From contig OY986435.1 of the NCBI GenBank assembly GCA_963920525.1, positions 98,350,115 through 98,414,114 of the forward strand: a stretch of DNA of 64,000 nt, written 5' to 3'. Shown here piece after piece: positions 1-11,177 of this stretch. This DNA comes from Dichetophora obliterata. Taxonomy: Eukaryota; Arthropoda; Insecta; Diptera; Sciomyzidae. Every line of letters starts with the position of its first letter. Within the stretch, counting starts at the first letter, position 1. The position numbers and the translations under genes were made by a program. The notes under the pieces are model-generated. The model saw nothing but the letters and a program-made list of their open reading frames with translations. It ran no database searches and had not been told where the DNA came from.

Positions 1-470
1 TAGTCCTATTCCTGAATATGTCGTGTGAGTTTTAATATTCGGTTGAATCCATCAGGTTCCATTGAAGTGAAAACTTTCCTTGAGGTGTTCCGTTGCACGC
101 TTATTTTTCCATTGTTGGAGTGGATAGTCCCTTCTGCAATCAGTAAGCTGTCTATCCAAAGGTCGATTTTCTTGTGGTCAACATCTATTGCACGTAATCC
201 GTTGAGAATTTGCGCAGTTGATACATTATTGAATGCATCTCAGATGTCAAGACAAAAGCCATGTGCTTGTTAGGAAGTTGCTAGCAGGGACTGGTTGGTG
301 ACATTCATTAAGTGCAAGTCAACCAGTTTTTCGAGTGTTTTGAGTGTAACGGAGGTAAGGCTTATGGGCATGTTGTTTCTTTTGGATAAAATGGGTTGCT
401 CTCATCTGATTTCGGCAGGGATACAAACTAGCCGTTTGAAAAAAATTTGCTTTCAAAAATTTAAACAAGT
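1..470 (-). pseudogene. LINE reverse-transcriptase fragment
   Basis: On the minus strand the translation includes PISLTSVTLKTLEKLVDLHL and, after stops, DAFNNVSTAQILNGLRAI. These match the PISLTSFLLKTLERLVD and DIEGAFNNV blocks of reverse transcriptases from non-LTR retrotransposons of the R1/I type. The LINE at 46725-51836 carries the same two blocks, so the families are related. The copy is interrupted by stops, lacks the catalytic YADD region and continues beyond the window start. The plus-strand open frames here are shadows. Confidence 0.7.
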
Positions 471-1339
471 TGTATACAACTATAAAACACATATTCTTTT
501 TTATTAAATTTGTGTAAGACGTTATGTAAATTCTTAGCTGAGGCCAAGACCGACATACGGTTGTTGCGCCAACTAAGTAAGTAAGTAAGACGTTATGCTA
601 AAAAAAATCATTCCTGACACTTTTACTTATATATTTTATTGGTTTAAATAACAGCTGTTAAATAATGATTACTAATCGTAGTCATTACTTATTGGATTAT
701 TTTTTTAAAAAGTTACATACTTGATAAACTACCATTGTTTTCTGTTCGGCTCAGTAATCAAATAATTACGACTACAAATAATTAAATTATAATTACAATT
801 ACTTAGGATTACGAAAAAACCACAGAGAATCAAAAGTAATCAAGAAAAAATAGTCCGACTACTTTTAGAAAATGTTTTTGAATAATTTTGATTATTTTAA
901 GAATTTTAGTTTAAAGAACGGAATATTTTTTAAATTTTATTGATAAGCAAACATAAATATGTATGTTTTTAATTATTTAATAAATTGTCAAAAAACAAGA
1001 ACGAGAAAACATTGCATTACAACATAAACGAAGGTAAAGAAGATTCCAAAAAATGTTTGTTAGGAGGCGGCCCTGCATTAATGCCTTTTTTTCTTTTGCT
1101 TAAATGAGGATCCAGGTCCTGAAGTTGATCGTCTGCGGAAAAATAGCTTTCGAAAATAGACTCCAACATTTAATAGACACGTTATTAAGACTTACCAAAA
1201 CGGTTGAAAGTTCAATAAATATCACTAAACCGCGTGATACAAAAATATTGTTTTTAAAAAATAATATTCAGGCTGTTAACAGAATAAGACACAAAGTTAA
1301 TAATAACATCTAAATACAAGAACTGAGCACCAAATTATT
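471..1339. other. AT-rich, no feature seen
   Basis: No gene, RNA or recognisable mobile element. A plus-strand open frame at 1104-1313 has no recognisable content. Confidence 0.5.
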
Positions 1340-3572
1340 TATTTATTAATTTATTGGCCAAACAAGGCAATGCAATTTACTTATTCTAACTTACTCTAAC
1401 AGGTTTTGTTTACTTATACTAAGATTACTAAGCTTTTTGTTTTGCTTCTCCCCTTTCCTTGTTTTTATTTTATTTTTTATTTGGTGCTCTTAGTGGGCAT
1501 ACTCCGCATACCGGACTGACATGATTTCAAAAACCATGTCAAAAATAAGAGAAGAGGAGGAAAACAAGAGAGACTATATACACACTTAAGATACGATGTA
1601 TATATATTATTCTTAAAGACTATAAGGACAAAAGGACGTAAATGGGAGATTTGGAGAGGGATGTTAAAGAATTTTGATTTATTAAACAAATCAATAAATG
1701 CTTATATTGTACATATAAATCCATACATGTATATAGTTTATTTGCGGCCTGGGTTAATTCTGATTACTGAGTGATTTATATAGGGTTTGCTTGAAAGAGG
1801 ATTTGGACATAGAAGGTGAGTAGTATGTAGAGATATTATTAAATTCTCTGCAACAAGGATTGATGGGTTCATTATTTGATATTCAGTTAAAATCGACTAT
1901 GCCTAGTGCGTCTAATTGGATCGTTAAAGGAAATCTTATTAGAAATATATTCGCTGTGAATAGCACCATTAATTACATCAAATGTGAAGCATGAGCCCAA
2001 TAACGATCTTCTTGTTGATAGTGGCATCAAATTTAAAAGGCTGAGTCTATGTTCATATGATGGAAGGCTACAATAATCATGGGGGTTGTACATATCTCTA
2101 AGCGCGTATAGTAGGAACTACTTTTGGATAGATTCAATTCTTTCTCTATGGGAATCGAAAGATGGATTCGAAATTATGCATGCATATTCAAGTATTGGGC
2201 GCACTAATGCACGGTACAAGGATGTAGTGACCCATATATTCTTGAATTCATTTGCACGTCTTTTTATAAAACCGAGCTGTTTGCTGGCCCTAGACACAAT
2301 TTTATCATAGTGCAGATTAAAGCGCATCTTGCAATCTAAAACAACTCCAAGGTCCACTATATGGCTGACCCTTTTTAGTTCGGTACTATTGAGGTGGTAG
2401 GTAATTAATGTTACGTTGTTTTTACGAGAAAAGCTAATAACATTGCATTTATTGACATTAAGGTGTAGTTTATTTTGAAAACACCATTGCTCAAGAGACA
2501 ACAATTTTGATTGCAAAAAATTTACATCTGCATCTGATTGAATTGCATAGTACATTTTTAAATCATCTGCATACATAAGATGTGGATATCATTAAGAACT
2601 TCTGACAGATCGAATATGAATATGTTGAAAAGAAGAGGACCAAGATGACTACCTTGCGGAACTCCCGAGGAGACTGCAATTTTTTTCGATAGAACTCCTT
2701 GGAATTTCACAAACTGGGATCTGCCGTTTAAATATGATTTTAGCCAACTTAGTATGGACCCCGCAACACCAAATTTTTCTAACTTATATATAAGAATGTT
2801 GTGATCAACTCGATCAAAAGCTTTACTGAAATCAGTATAAACAGCATCTATTTGGTGCCCTTTTTCCATTTTGACTAAAACATCTGATACCATAATCATG
2901 AGATTAGTGGTGGTAGATCGCCCTTTTCGGAACCCGTGTTGCTGCTCATTTAGACGTGGGTTGATGAAACTTGTTAGCTTTTCACAAATAAGTTTTTCAA
3001 AAAGTTTTGGAATGGCTGACAAGATTGCTATGCCTCCATAATTTTCAACTGATCTTTTATCACCATTCTTGTAAATTGGCGTAAGATGGGATGATTTCCA
3101 ATATGAAGGAAATGTCCCACAAACCAGTTATTCGTTAAAGATTATGTGTAATGGCAATAGCAGTTGGTAAAAACATCGCACCAAAAAGCTTGTAGGTATT
3201 AAGTCTGGTCCTGGTCCCTTTAGTATATCCAGTTCTTTTATTGCATTAGAAATCTCTTCCTGGGTTAAGTATAAACTATCAACTATAATAGTTGAGCTAG
3301 GAGAAGTTTCAGATAAGGTGGTAGGAAGACAAAAGACCTCCTTAAAGTGATCGGCATACAAGTTGCTTATTTCAAGAGAATTGGACGAAGTGACATTACC
3401 TTTAAACATAGACGATGGATAGCCGCTAGATTTGCGCTTCATGTTAACAAAGTCAAAGAATTTTCTCGGCTCTTAGGCAATTTTCTCTCCGATGATGTCC
3501 GTGTGCAACTTGTACGCTTCTTCTGACTTGATAGAGAACTTTCTTGATAGCTCGTCATATCTAAGCTTCAGA
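1340..3572 (-). pseudogene. Jockey-like LINE, ORF2 pseudogene
   Basis: Minus-strand, 5'-truncated non-LTR retrotransposon. Reverse-transcriptase blocks in order: FFDFVNMKRKSSGYPSS (about 3460), LDILKGPGPDLIPTSFL (3230), LSAIPKLFEKLICEKLTSF (3020), EQQHGFRKGRSTTTNL, YTDFSKAFDRVDHNIL, SSGVPQGSHLGPLLFNIF, then YADDLKMYYAI at 2576. The thumb region follows, with WCFQNKLHLNVNKCNVISFS and VDLGVVLD, and the C-terminal segment with HDYCSLPSYEHRLSLLNLMP at about 2080. Catalytic YADD survives, but a frameshift just before it (about 2576-2600) and others near 3050 and 2100 break the frame. The coding end is near 1737, with a 3' UTR below. It is cut off upstream at 3572. Confidence 0.85.
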
Positions 3573-3809
3573 TTAGGGATGGATAGTCGAGTAGTCGAAA
3601 ATTTTTTTCAATGAATACTTTTTCATAAAATGTTTCGACTTTTCAAAGTCAATGAATGATTTCAGTTATTTGTCAAAAATCGATTTTTTTTATCGACTAT
3701 TTTCGGTTTTTGTGAAATTTTTTTTATTTATAATTAACATAATTTTGTTACAATAACAATTAGGTTTGCATCGTTAAGACTTAGTTTTTCCTTAGTAAAA
3801 CGCGATTGC

Positions 3810-3840
3810 TATATAAGAGCAGCACTCGTGCGTTCAGTTC
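3810..3840 (+). promoter_or_regulatory. Fly-type TATA plus initiator core promoter
   Basis: TATATAAG begins at 3810 and TTCAGTT at 3833, placing the initiator A (3836) 26 bases after the first T of the TATA box, the spacing usual for fly TATA promoters. No open frame follows, so it may be the promoter of a decayed transposon. Match is by eye only. Confidence 0.45.
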
Positions 3841-4384
3841 ACCAACAACGCAGCCAACTTTGAGAAAACAATATAATGTTAATTGCTAATTTGTTTCAGC
3901 GCTGCCGAAAGTACTACAATTTTAGTATTTTACTCCTATTGGATAGTGCGTACAACTATATTCCCCAAATACAAATAATAGTACTACAATTATCAGCAAC
4001 CTTATAAGCCACATGCTGTAATTTTTATAGACTTTCATCTATTTTCCAGGGTAGCAGTGTATGAAATAAACACCGCAGTAAAGGGGTAAATATGTATATG
4101 AAAACTTAAGCAATTGCTTTCATGGTCTTTGCAATACCTTTTAAGAATTTTCAATCTAAAATCTCAACACTGAAGCCACTATTTGTCATATTTCAACTAT
4201 TTATACGTAAATCATTAGTATGGTTTAATATTAAAAAATATGGTGAGCCAAAAAAAAATATTTAAAATTTTTAAATTAATTATATTATATTATTTGTTGT
4301 TATTCCTTATTTGGTTGGTTGTATATAATGTTATCCATTGTACTGGAAAAGAACTTGTTCTTATTTGTATTCATTTTTGTATGT

Positions 4385-4412
4385 AATAAATAAATAAATA
4401 AATAAATAAATT
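4385..4412. repeat. (AAAT)n microsatellite
   Basis: About six to seven uninterrupted AAAT units. Confidence 0.85.
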
Positions 4413-4606
4413 ATGAATTGGTGTAACAAAAATTATAATAACAATCCAACATTTCAAACACGCAAACATTAATTGCTGAGCCCGATATTGTGTGCATTTC
4501 AGATGAACATGCATGTAAAAAAAGTAAACACTAGGCTAAGTAGTCAACACTTGATTTTTAACTTTTGATATGCATAAAAAGAAAACTCTTCCTTTTTTGA
4601 CTGCAC

Positions 4607-4975
4607 TATTTTTGAAAAATGTGTGGCGACCGAAGCCTAGTGGGTATAGTGCGTGGCCCCTAAGCTAAAGAACCGCGGTATCCTGGTTTCAATTCCAGCT
4701 CAGACAGAAAGTTTTATTTTAATTGAATTAATTTTTCTTTTCGGTCGGCACCTCTCTGCAGACAATGGCAAACCTCAGAGAGTAAAAATTGCCATGTAAA
4801 GCTTCTTGAGAACATGAGCCGTTCGGAGTCGGCATAAAACACGTAGGTCCAGTTCTCGGTCATTTGTGATCAAACATTTAATAACACATACAAAACAATT
4901 GATCAATAGAAGCTAGGTTAAAGTCCTTTCAAGGGCTGAAATAGCCAGTTTATTTTTTTTATTATTTTTGAAAAA
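4607..4975 (+). mobile_element. tRNA-derived SINE, intact, with target duplication
   Basis: The 5' head (about 4625-4710) looks tRNA-derived: an A-box-like CCTAGTGGGTATAG and a B-box-like GGTTTCAATTCC, the internal RNA polymerase III promoter. A tRNA-unrelated body follows (4735-4948) and then a T-rich tail. Both sides carry the same 13 bp, TATTTTTGAAAAA (4607-4619 and 4963-4975), the target duplication of a LINE-mobilised insertion. Further copies of the body are at 40714-40805 (minus) and 62990-63180 (plus, 5'-truncated). The partner LINE is not identifiable here. Confidence 0.85.
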
Positions 4976-6627
4976 CTACTCGCTTATGTTTGATATGCAT
5001 AAAATAAGTGATCACTACTAAAAAGAAGTGATCACTATTACATTTTTGTAGTGTGCTTTTGATTAGACTTGTTTATATAAATTTGTTTCAAAATGGTAAT
5101 GTTTATAAATTTTGATCGCGAAAATAAAAAAAAATGTTATAAATTAAGAAGATTTGGCCATGAAGATTATTATCGATCACTTTATCGATTCTCAAAATTT
5201 TACAATTCTCGATTTGACAATGGATTCGTAAACTACTTTCAATAAAAATAGGAATGGCAGAAGGAAAAATCGATTTATCAATTTTTTTTTTGAGTTATCG
5301 ATATAAATTATATTTTTCTTTGGTGATCGTCTTAGAAAAATTGCTATAGTTTTCTTATTATATTACCGATAGAGATATTATTTTAAAGAGAACATAACAG
5401 GCTTTCATAAAAATGTTAAATTAATCAAGTACAGTATTTCACATTTTATAGCTATTTGAATGTAAAAGTAAAAATTTTGCTTATATTAAACTGTTATTTT
5501 CTCAAAAACTACCGTCATTATTATGACTTCTGAAACAAAAAAATTAAAACTTACAAGTTTATCTTTCATTTGGTATATAATATTAATAATTTATTTGATG
5601 TTTTATGGTGTTTTTTTTTTGTGATGAAATGATTTGCCTTTGTACGAAAAGTTATCTTTTCAAGCATTTTTAACTTAGGTGTTTTGCTTTTCTTATAAAG
5701 AATTTTTTATTCTGCTCAAAATATATATATTTCAATATATCAAATGAAAGATTTAAGCTTTAAGAATACAATATATTTTTAGTTCCTTAATAACGCAAAT
5801 TTAGTAGAAAATAACGGTTGTATCAATTAAAAAATTCGAATATGATGTAAATTTGCATATCATTAAAAAGGTCATTTAACTGTCTTTCAAATGACATGCC
5901 AATCTTTTGGATCCATTGAGTAATGGCAAAGATATAGATTTTCTTTTAAACACATTTTTTGGTACGAAAAAATTTCAAAAATCGATAACGCGATAAGCAG
6001 TAGTTTTTTCGGTCAAAAAAATTTTTTTCTCTACCATAAAACATTTTTAAATTGTTGCGTCCAAGAAATCGAGATCAAGAACCAAAAGTTTTAGTTTTGT
6101 CACAAATAAAAAAGAAGTGAACACTTAAGTTCGAAATTCGAAAATGGAGCCTACTTAAAATTTTAATTTATACCAAAAGTAGTGTTCACTACTGACCTTT
6201 CACTACTTAATAGCAAACACTACTTACGCAACCGCCTTTTGCCAAAAAATGTCAATATGTTAGTCTTTCTGCGTTCAATTGGTGAGAACATCTGGTTTGA
6301 CAAAAAAATAATATCGTAACATAATTTTAATTATTTAATAATCGTAATATAAGTAAAATCAATTCCAATTCACTTTTATTTTTTACAGAAGTGTTCCTTG
6401 AAATCTAGTCAAAAAGAATTTATTAAGTTCTATGTTTGTTTTCTCTTAATTTGTTTTTATATTTTTTTAATTAATAAACTTTAATAAAACAAGGATTACA
6501 ATAAATAATAAAAAGGTTTTATTAAAAAAAAATATGTTTATTTTCAAATATGCATTAAATTGAGGTTAGCACATTTCGAACTCTTTTAAATTCAGTGTAT
6601 AAAATTTATGTTTTTTGATTATGTGGC
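4976..6627. other. AT-rich non-coding with recurrent GTGATCACT / GTGTTCACT motifs
   Basis: No gene recognised. AAGTGATCACTA occurs twice near 5010-5040, and variants such as GTAGTGTTCACTACT occur near 6180. A related piece (AAGTAAACACT) lies before the SINE at 4518. It may be one inverted-repeat element of about 1.7 kb split by the SINE. Confidence 0.35.
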
Positions 6628-6836
6628 TAAATTACGCGATTTAGCCGCGATCGCGACACCGCTATCACGCTCTTTTTTCACAAAAGCGGCTGAAAAATAC
6701 TGAATTTTGCATGTATTTTAATACATTTATTTATTTAATGTATTTAATAATTTAAAAACATGCAAAATTCAGTATTTTTAAGCTGCATTTGTGAAAAAAG
6801 AGTGTGACAGCGGTGCAAAACCGCGTAATTTGGCCC
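6628..6836. mobile_element. Foldback palindrome element
   Basis: Two arms of about 85-90 bases face each other around an AT-rich centre near 6730. Outer ends are GGCTAAATTACGCG and, in reverse complement, GGCCAAATTACGCG; shared inner blocks include CACTCTTTTTTCACAAA-type and ACTGAATTTTGCATG sequence. Non-coding. Confidence 0.75.
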
Positions 6837-6849
6837 CAGCCTTAGCTTA

Positions 6850-7131
6850 GACCTTGTCGCTTAGCTTAGACCTTGTTTTACTAAAGCCAGCTTTTCAGCA
6901 TGTGGTCTTTCTGAAAGCATACTTTGCCAAAATGTTGTAGATATTTCGGCGATTGATTCCTTCTTCAATAAAAAGAAAAACAATCTTCGCTTTTGTCCAA
7001 TCAGAATGAGATTCCAAAAAAATACAAATTCTTTCACGACGTTGCTTCTCTTTTTTCGACATTTTGAATACACCTAAGAAGTTATCAGCATAAAACTTTA
7101 AGAGCTTGTCAAGATCACATTGGTCTCTCAT
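6850..7131 (-). pseudogene. Mariner-like transposase N-terminal fragment
   Basis: Two overlapping minus-strand frames together read KMSKKEKQRRERICIFLESH and KAKIVFLFIEEGINRRNIYN. A start followed by a helix-turn-helix with an EGI-R-TIY-type recognition helix is the pattern of mariner-like transposases. No DDE domain follows. The assignment is weak because it rests on one short domain. Confidence 0.4.
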
Positions 7132-7390
7132 ATAGTTATCGATAAATACGCATCATTACAGTTATTGGTGTTTTTTAACGATTGAAAAAGTTGCGCAAAT
7201 TTCATTCCGCAGACGTTATGGTTGGAATTTATGATTCTCAAAACGTTGTGTTAATTTTAACCCGACTACAGTGAAGCAAAAGGAGCGGTATATTAGTTTG
7301 ACCGGCATGTATGTATGTTGTGCGGTGGGTGAGCAGAAGCAAATATAATTTTTTTAATCAAAGAAAATCTTTAACGATGCTTGCATATCC

Positions 7391-8041
7391 ACACCCAGAA
7401 AAAAATCAGGTTAATTTTACCAAATTTTAACTAAATTTTAGGTTAAAATTTGACAACATGAATCGTCAGGTAAAAATTAACACATGCCATTCAGATCAAT
7501 TTAACCTGTTTTTATGGTTAAATGAAGCTGACAAATATGGTTATCTTAAAAGAATTTTAAACAGCATTTGTAGTTAAATCAAATTGAATCAATCAGGTTT
7601 ATTTAACCATATGCTAGGTTATACGTTTTTTTAATTTTTCAACAATCACATAACGAAAAACAAAATTAACCCATTTGACACCTGCGGGCCAGAGGCAGAG
7701 CTAGAGCAAATGAATCTCGGGCACTTTATTTTTTAGTCCAAATGACCATAAAATAAGATAAAATTGAAAACTTAAAGAGAGGTTCATTAAATCTACCTTA
7801 TACCAAGGTACCATTGGTTACGGTTACAAATTCTTCATCAGTAGAGCAGAATTTTAAAGCTGGTAAGGTTTTTTCGCTTTAAGCCTACCATGTTTTTTCC
7901 GCTATTTTCTACATGTCTATCTGTAAACCAGATCCATCAGGTAAAAGTGACGTCGACAGGTTAGTAGAATGTGGTTGACTCTCCTAACAAAATTCTTCAG
8001 GTAAAAATAGCCTGGATCAAGTAAGAGTGTTTTCCCTAAGT
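7391..8041. mobile_element. MITE-like element, CAC...GAAAA ends
   Basis: Left end CACCCAGAAAAAAATCAGG, right end (reverse complement) CACTTAGGGAAAACACTC; the inside is rich in CAGGTAAAA, GGTTAAAT and their complements. Non-coding. Ends are imperfect, so limits are approximate. Confidence 0.45.
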
Positions 8042-8114
8042 GAAAAAAGCTCTGTTATATCTCTTCCGACTTTGGTTCGGAAAATGTATACACTGCTCTT
8101 ATTTTCGATTCTGA

Positions 8115-8999
8115 CACGGAGAAAAATGTTTGCTAAATTTTTATGGTGATTAAGCAACCTTGCGTTTGATTCTCAGCTACTTCAAAATTTCAGCAAAAAC
8201 TAATCAAAATTTGCTATTTCAATTTATAATAACTAAGCAAATATTTGCTTGAATTGAGTAGAAATTCGCTATTCCAATCTATAACAGCTAAGCAAATATT
8301 TACTTGAATTAATTGATAATTAATTGAATTAATTTTGATTAAATTCAAGCAAATATTTGCTTAGTTATTATAAACTGCAAAAGCAAATTTTTACTTAAGT
8401 CAAGCAAATATTTGCTTAGTTATCTGAAATCTAGCATATTTTTAAAGTGAAATAATTATTAACATTAAGTTAAATTGAAAAATTACCACCATCTGCAGAT
8501 TTTAACCTCGGCTGCGTGAGTGTAAGTGCATGGGCTTGTCCATTCAATTTTCTTCATTAAGAATAAACCTCTGCTTGTGTACTTAGTAGAAATTTGCTTG
8601 AATTTAGTAAAAATTTGCTATTTGAGTTTAAAATAACTTAGAAAATATTTCCTTGAGTTAAGTGAAAATTTTCTTTTTGAATTTATAATAACTAAGCAAA
8701 TATTTGCTTGAATTAAGTAGAATTTTGGTATTCCAATTTATATTAACTTAGCAAATATTTGCTTGAATTAAGTAGAAATTTGCTATTTGAATTTATAATA
8801 ACTAAGCAAATATTTGCTTGAGTTAAGTAAAAATTTGCTATAAGTTTATAATAACTTAGGAAATATTTGCTTGAATTTAATATAATTTTGCTTTTTTGTA
8901 AATATATGAGGAGTGATTTCAATGTAGCAATTTTTTTCAAAAATCACATTGTGATTCAGCAAAGTTTTCCTTGATTCAAGCAAAATACTTTTCTCCGTG
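8115..8999. mobile_element. Element with CACGGAGAAAA ends and internal palindromic repeats
   Basis: Ends CACGGAGAAAAATGTTTGCT and, in reverse complement, CACGGAGAAAAGTATTTTGC. The interior is about ten diverged units of 55-60 bases, each centred on the palindrome GCAAATATTTGC. It sits inside the Gypsy reverse transcriptase: the protein similarity resumes on the other side. No coding capacity. Confidence 0.7.
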
Positions 9000-9909
9000 G
9001 AGGGACAAATTTTCGAGTCAGAAATCATGTGTCCTTGATATTCCACTTTGGTTTTCAGGAACTGGCATATCTTCACACTGATATATGGGCCCTTACTTCG
9101 CTGAAACATCCATAACAATTCGAAGACGCTAGATACCTTCTTTAAATGTCTTCGACGTTATGATAATGTCGTCCACATATTGTGTAATGTGTTACCGCTT
9201 ACGTAACGATTGAAACTTGATGTAGAATTACAAAGTCTAAACGGTGTTTTCTTGAACATGAACTAACCTTCAGAAGTAACGAAAGCAGTGTACTTCTTTC
9301 TACTACTATATTTGTGTATTGACACATGGAAAAAACGGTTCTTCAGATCAATTGTTTGAAAAAACTTTCGCTTTTGCCAACTTGTCTAGTTGATCAACGA
9401 TTTTTTGCCTCGGAAAACGGTCTTTTTTAATTACCTTGTTAAATTTTCGGTAATACACGCAGAGTCTATAACGCCTATCTTTCTTCCGAAAGCCCACAAC
9501 TTTACTGGAAAATTCTGAATTATTTGGCTCTATTTTGTCTTTACTTAACCATTTATCGACCTGTTCTTGAACAATCTTCTTTGATAAATTGATAAATTGG
9601 AGTTTCATCATTCAGGAGTAATCTAGCTTTTATTGTACAATCTGCAACCTTTTCTGGAATATAGCTTTTGCAAATGTCAGCAACTACATCTTCAAATTTT
9701 GATGGTACATCTAGTTCAACTTCATCTACCACTACTTGGATGCGTGCCAAATCGTCTTGATGATGTTCACCAGCTAAATTATTCCTGATAATCTTTTTGA
9801 TTGATATTTTCTCTGGACTCATACAAATTTCGCAATCTGATAATAATCTAATCCTTCTGGCCAGGTGCGTACCCAGAAAAAATTACGGGGGCTTTATTTT
9901 TTTTTAGAG

Positions 9910-10215
9910 TTATTCCAACTTTTTTTTTATATAATAGTATATATTTTTTTGGGCTAATGCATTTAAAATTTCTTCCGTGGTCACTGGCACATCCCTGTGA
10001 ACATTTAGAAGAGCTAACCCATTGAGCCTTTCTTCTCCAGTTTTACTTCTCATGCATGTTTTGAGTTTTCGAAGCGACGAAAACGAGGATTTGCTTGAAG
10101 CGACTGAAACCGGCAACGTTGCAGCAATCTTCAGGAATCGGCTTGTTGATGGATATATAACGTATGGATATATAAACGTTACAGGTCGATTTGTCTTTGA
10201 TATTGAATACATCAA
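9910..10215 (-). pseudogene. hAT transposase C-terminal (dimerisation) domain remnant
   Basis: The frame reads FLKIAATLPVSVASSKSSFS, then LRKLKTCMRSKTGEERLNGL and ALLNVHRDVP. This is the conserved hAT C-terminal block (TLPVSVAS.ERSFS.LK..K..LRS...RL..LAL). The catalytic part is absent, so it cannot act alone. It is the 3' end of the gene in the 9862-12175 element. Confidence 0.82.
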
Positions 10216-10863
10216 TTCATAGTTTTAGCTGTGAAATTATAAAAGATTATTCGTCAGTATAACAGTTTCATAGCTATTAGCCGATAGGTGGCGCTAAATA
10301 CCTCACATATTTTTAGGCATATGCTGAAATGTAGAAGAGAAAAAGCAACATTGCTTTTGCAAATTATATGCAAACTTTAACTCGCTATAACTTAAAAAAT
10401 ATAAATTTTTAAGAAATAAAAAGTCCAGTTTGCACATCTATAGGTCTAAGCCTACCAAATCATACTAAATTTATTAAGATTGGACTTGTACTTAAAAAGC
10501 CTTACGCCGGACAAAATTTGCGTTTGCATAATATCATTGGAAATTTTATTTTGAGGGAAAAATATTAAACTTTTTTAAAAATTGCGATTACACGACCCAT
10601 TATTAATTTCAAAGTTTAATACCATGCCAGCAACAGGCGCTAAAATTTATTTTCATTTTCAATATTTTCATTTTTTTTACGTTCCATTACCTTTTCTAAG
10701 ATATGAAATCAATCTGTGTGTTCTTTAAGGGTTCAGAAGTTATGGCGTAAAAACGTTTTCAACGAATTCAACTAGCGTTGATATTTATTGTAAAAAGACT
10801 ACAATACAAAGAAACTTAAAAAATTTTTACGTAAATAAAATAAAAAAATTTTTCAAAGTACAA

Positions 10864-11177
10864 GTAGTCCTTTTCAGCCGGTGTCAAGATGTATGGTACC
10901 AATTTATCGGAAAAATAAATCAAAGTGCATATTAATAAGATTACCACAACCTTAACTACTATTATAAGGTTTGGTGACAATTTTCCCCCGCTACGGGGAT
11001 CAAAAGCGTTGAAAATTACAGCATTTTTTAAAAAGTCGTGCTAAATTTTTCCTATTGGGCCAAATTTAATAGTTCTAGTAAAGGTTGTAGCTACAAATAT
11101 CCTTATTAAATTGCACTTTGATTTTTTTTCGATAAATCGAGACCAAAATATCTTTACACCGGCTGAAAAGGACTACT
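10864..11177. mobile_element. MITE nested in the hAT element
   Basis: Inverted ends of about 75 bases: left AGTAGTCCTTTTCAGCCGG, right in reverse complement the same 19 bases, continuing with matching TTTATCG and TCAAAGTGCA blocks. Non-coding, about 314 bp. Confidence 0.78.

Larger units (their letters stand above)
3573..4606. other. AT-rich non-coding stretch
   Basis: No coding potential recognised. It begins abruptly at the LINE break with GGATGGATAGTCGAGTAGTC and contains an orphan core promoter (3810-3840) and an AAAT microsatellite (4385-4412). Confidence 0.5.
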
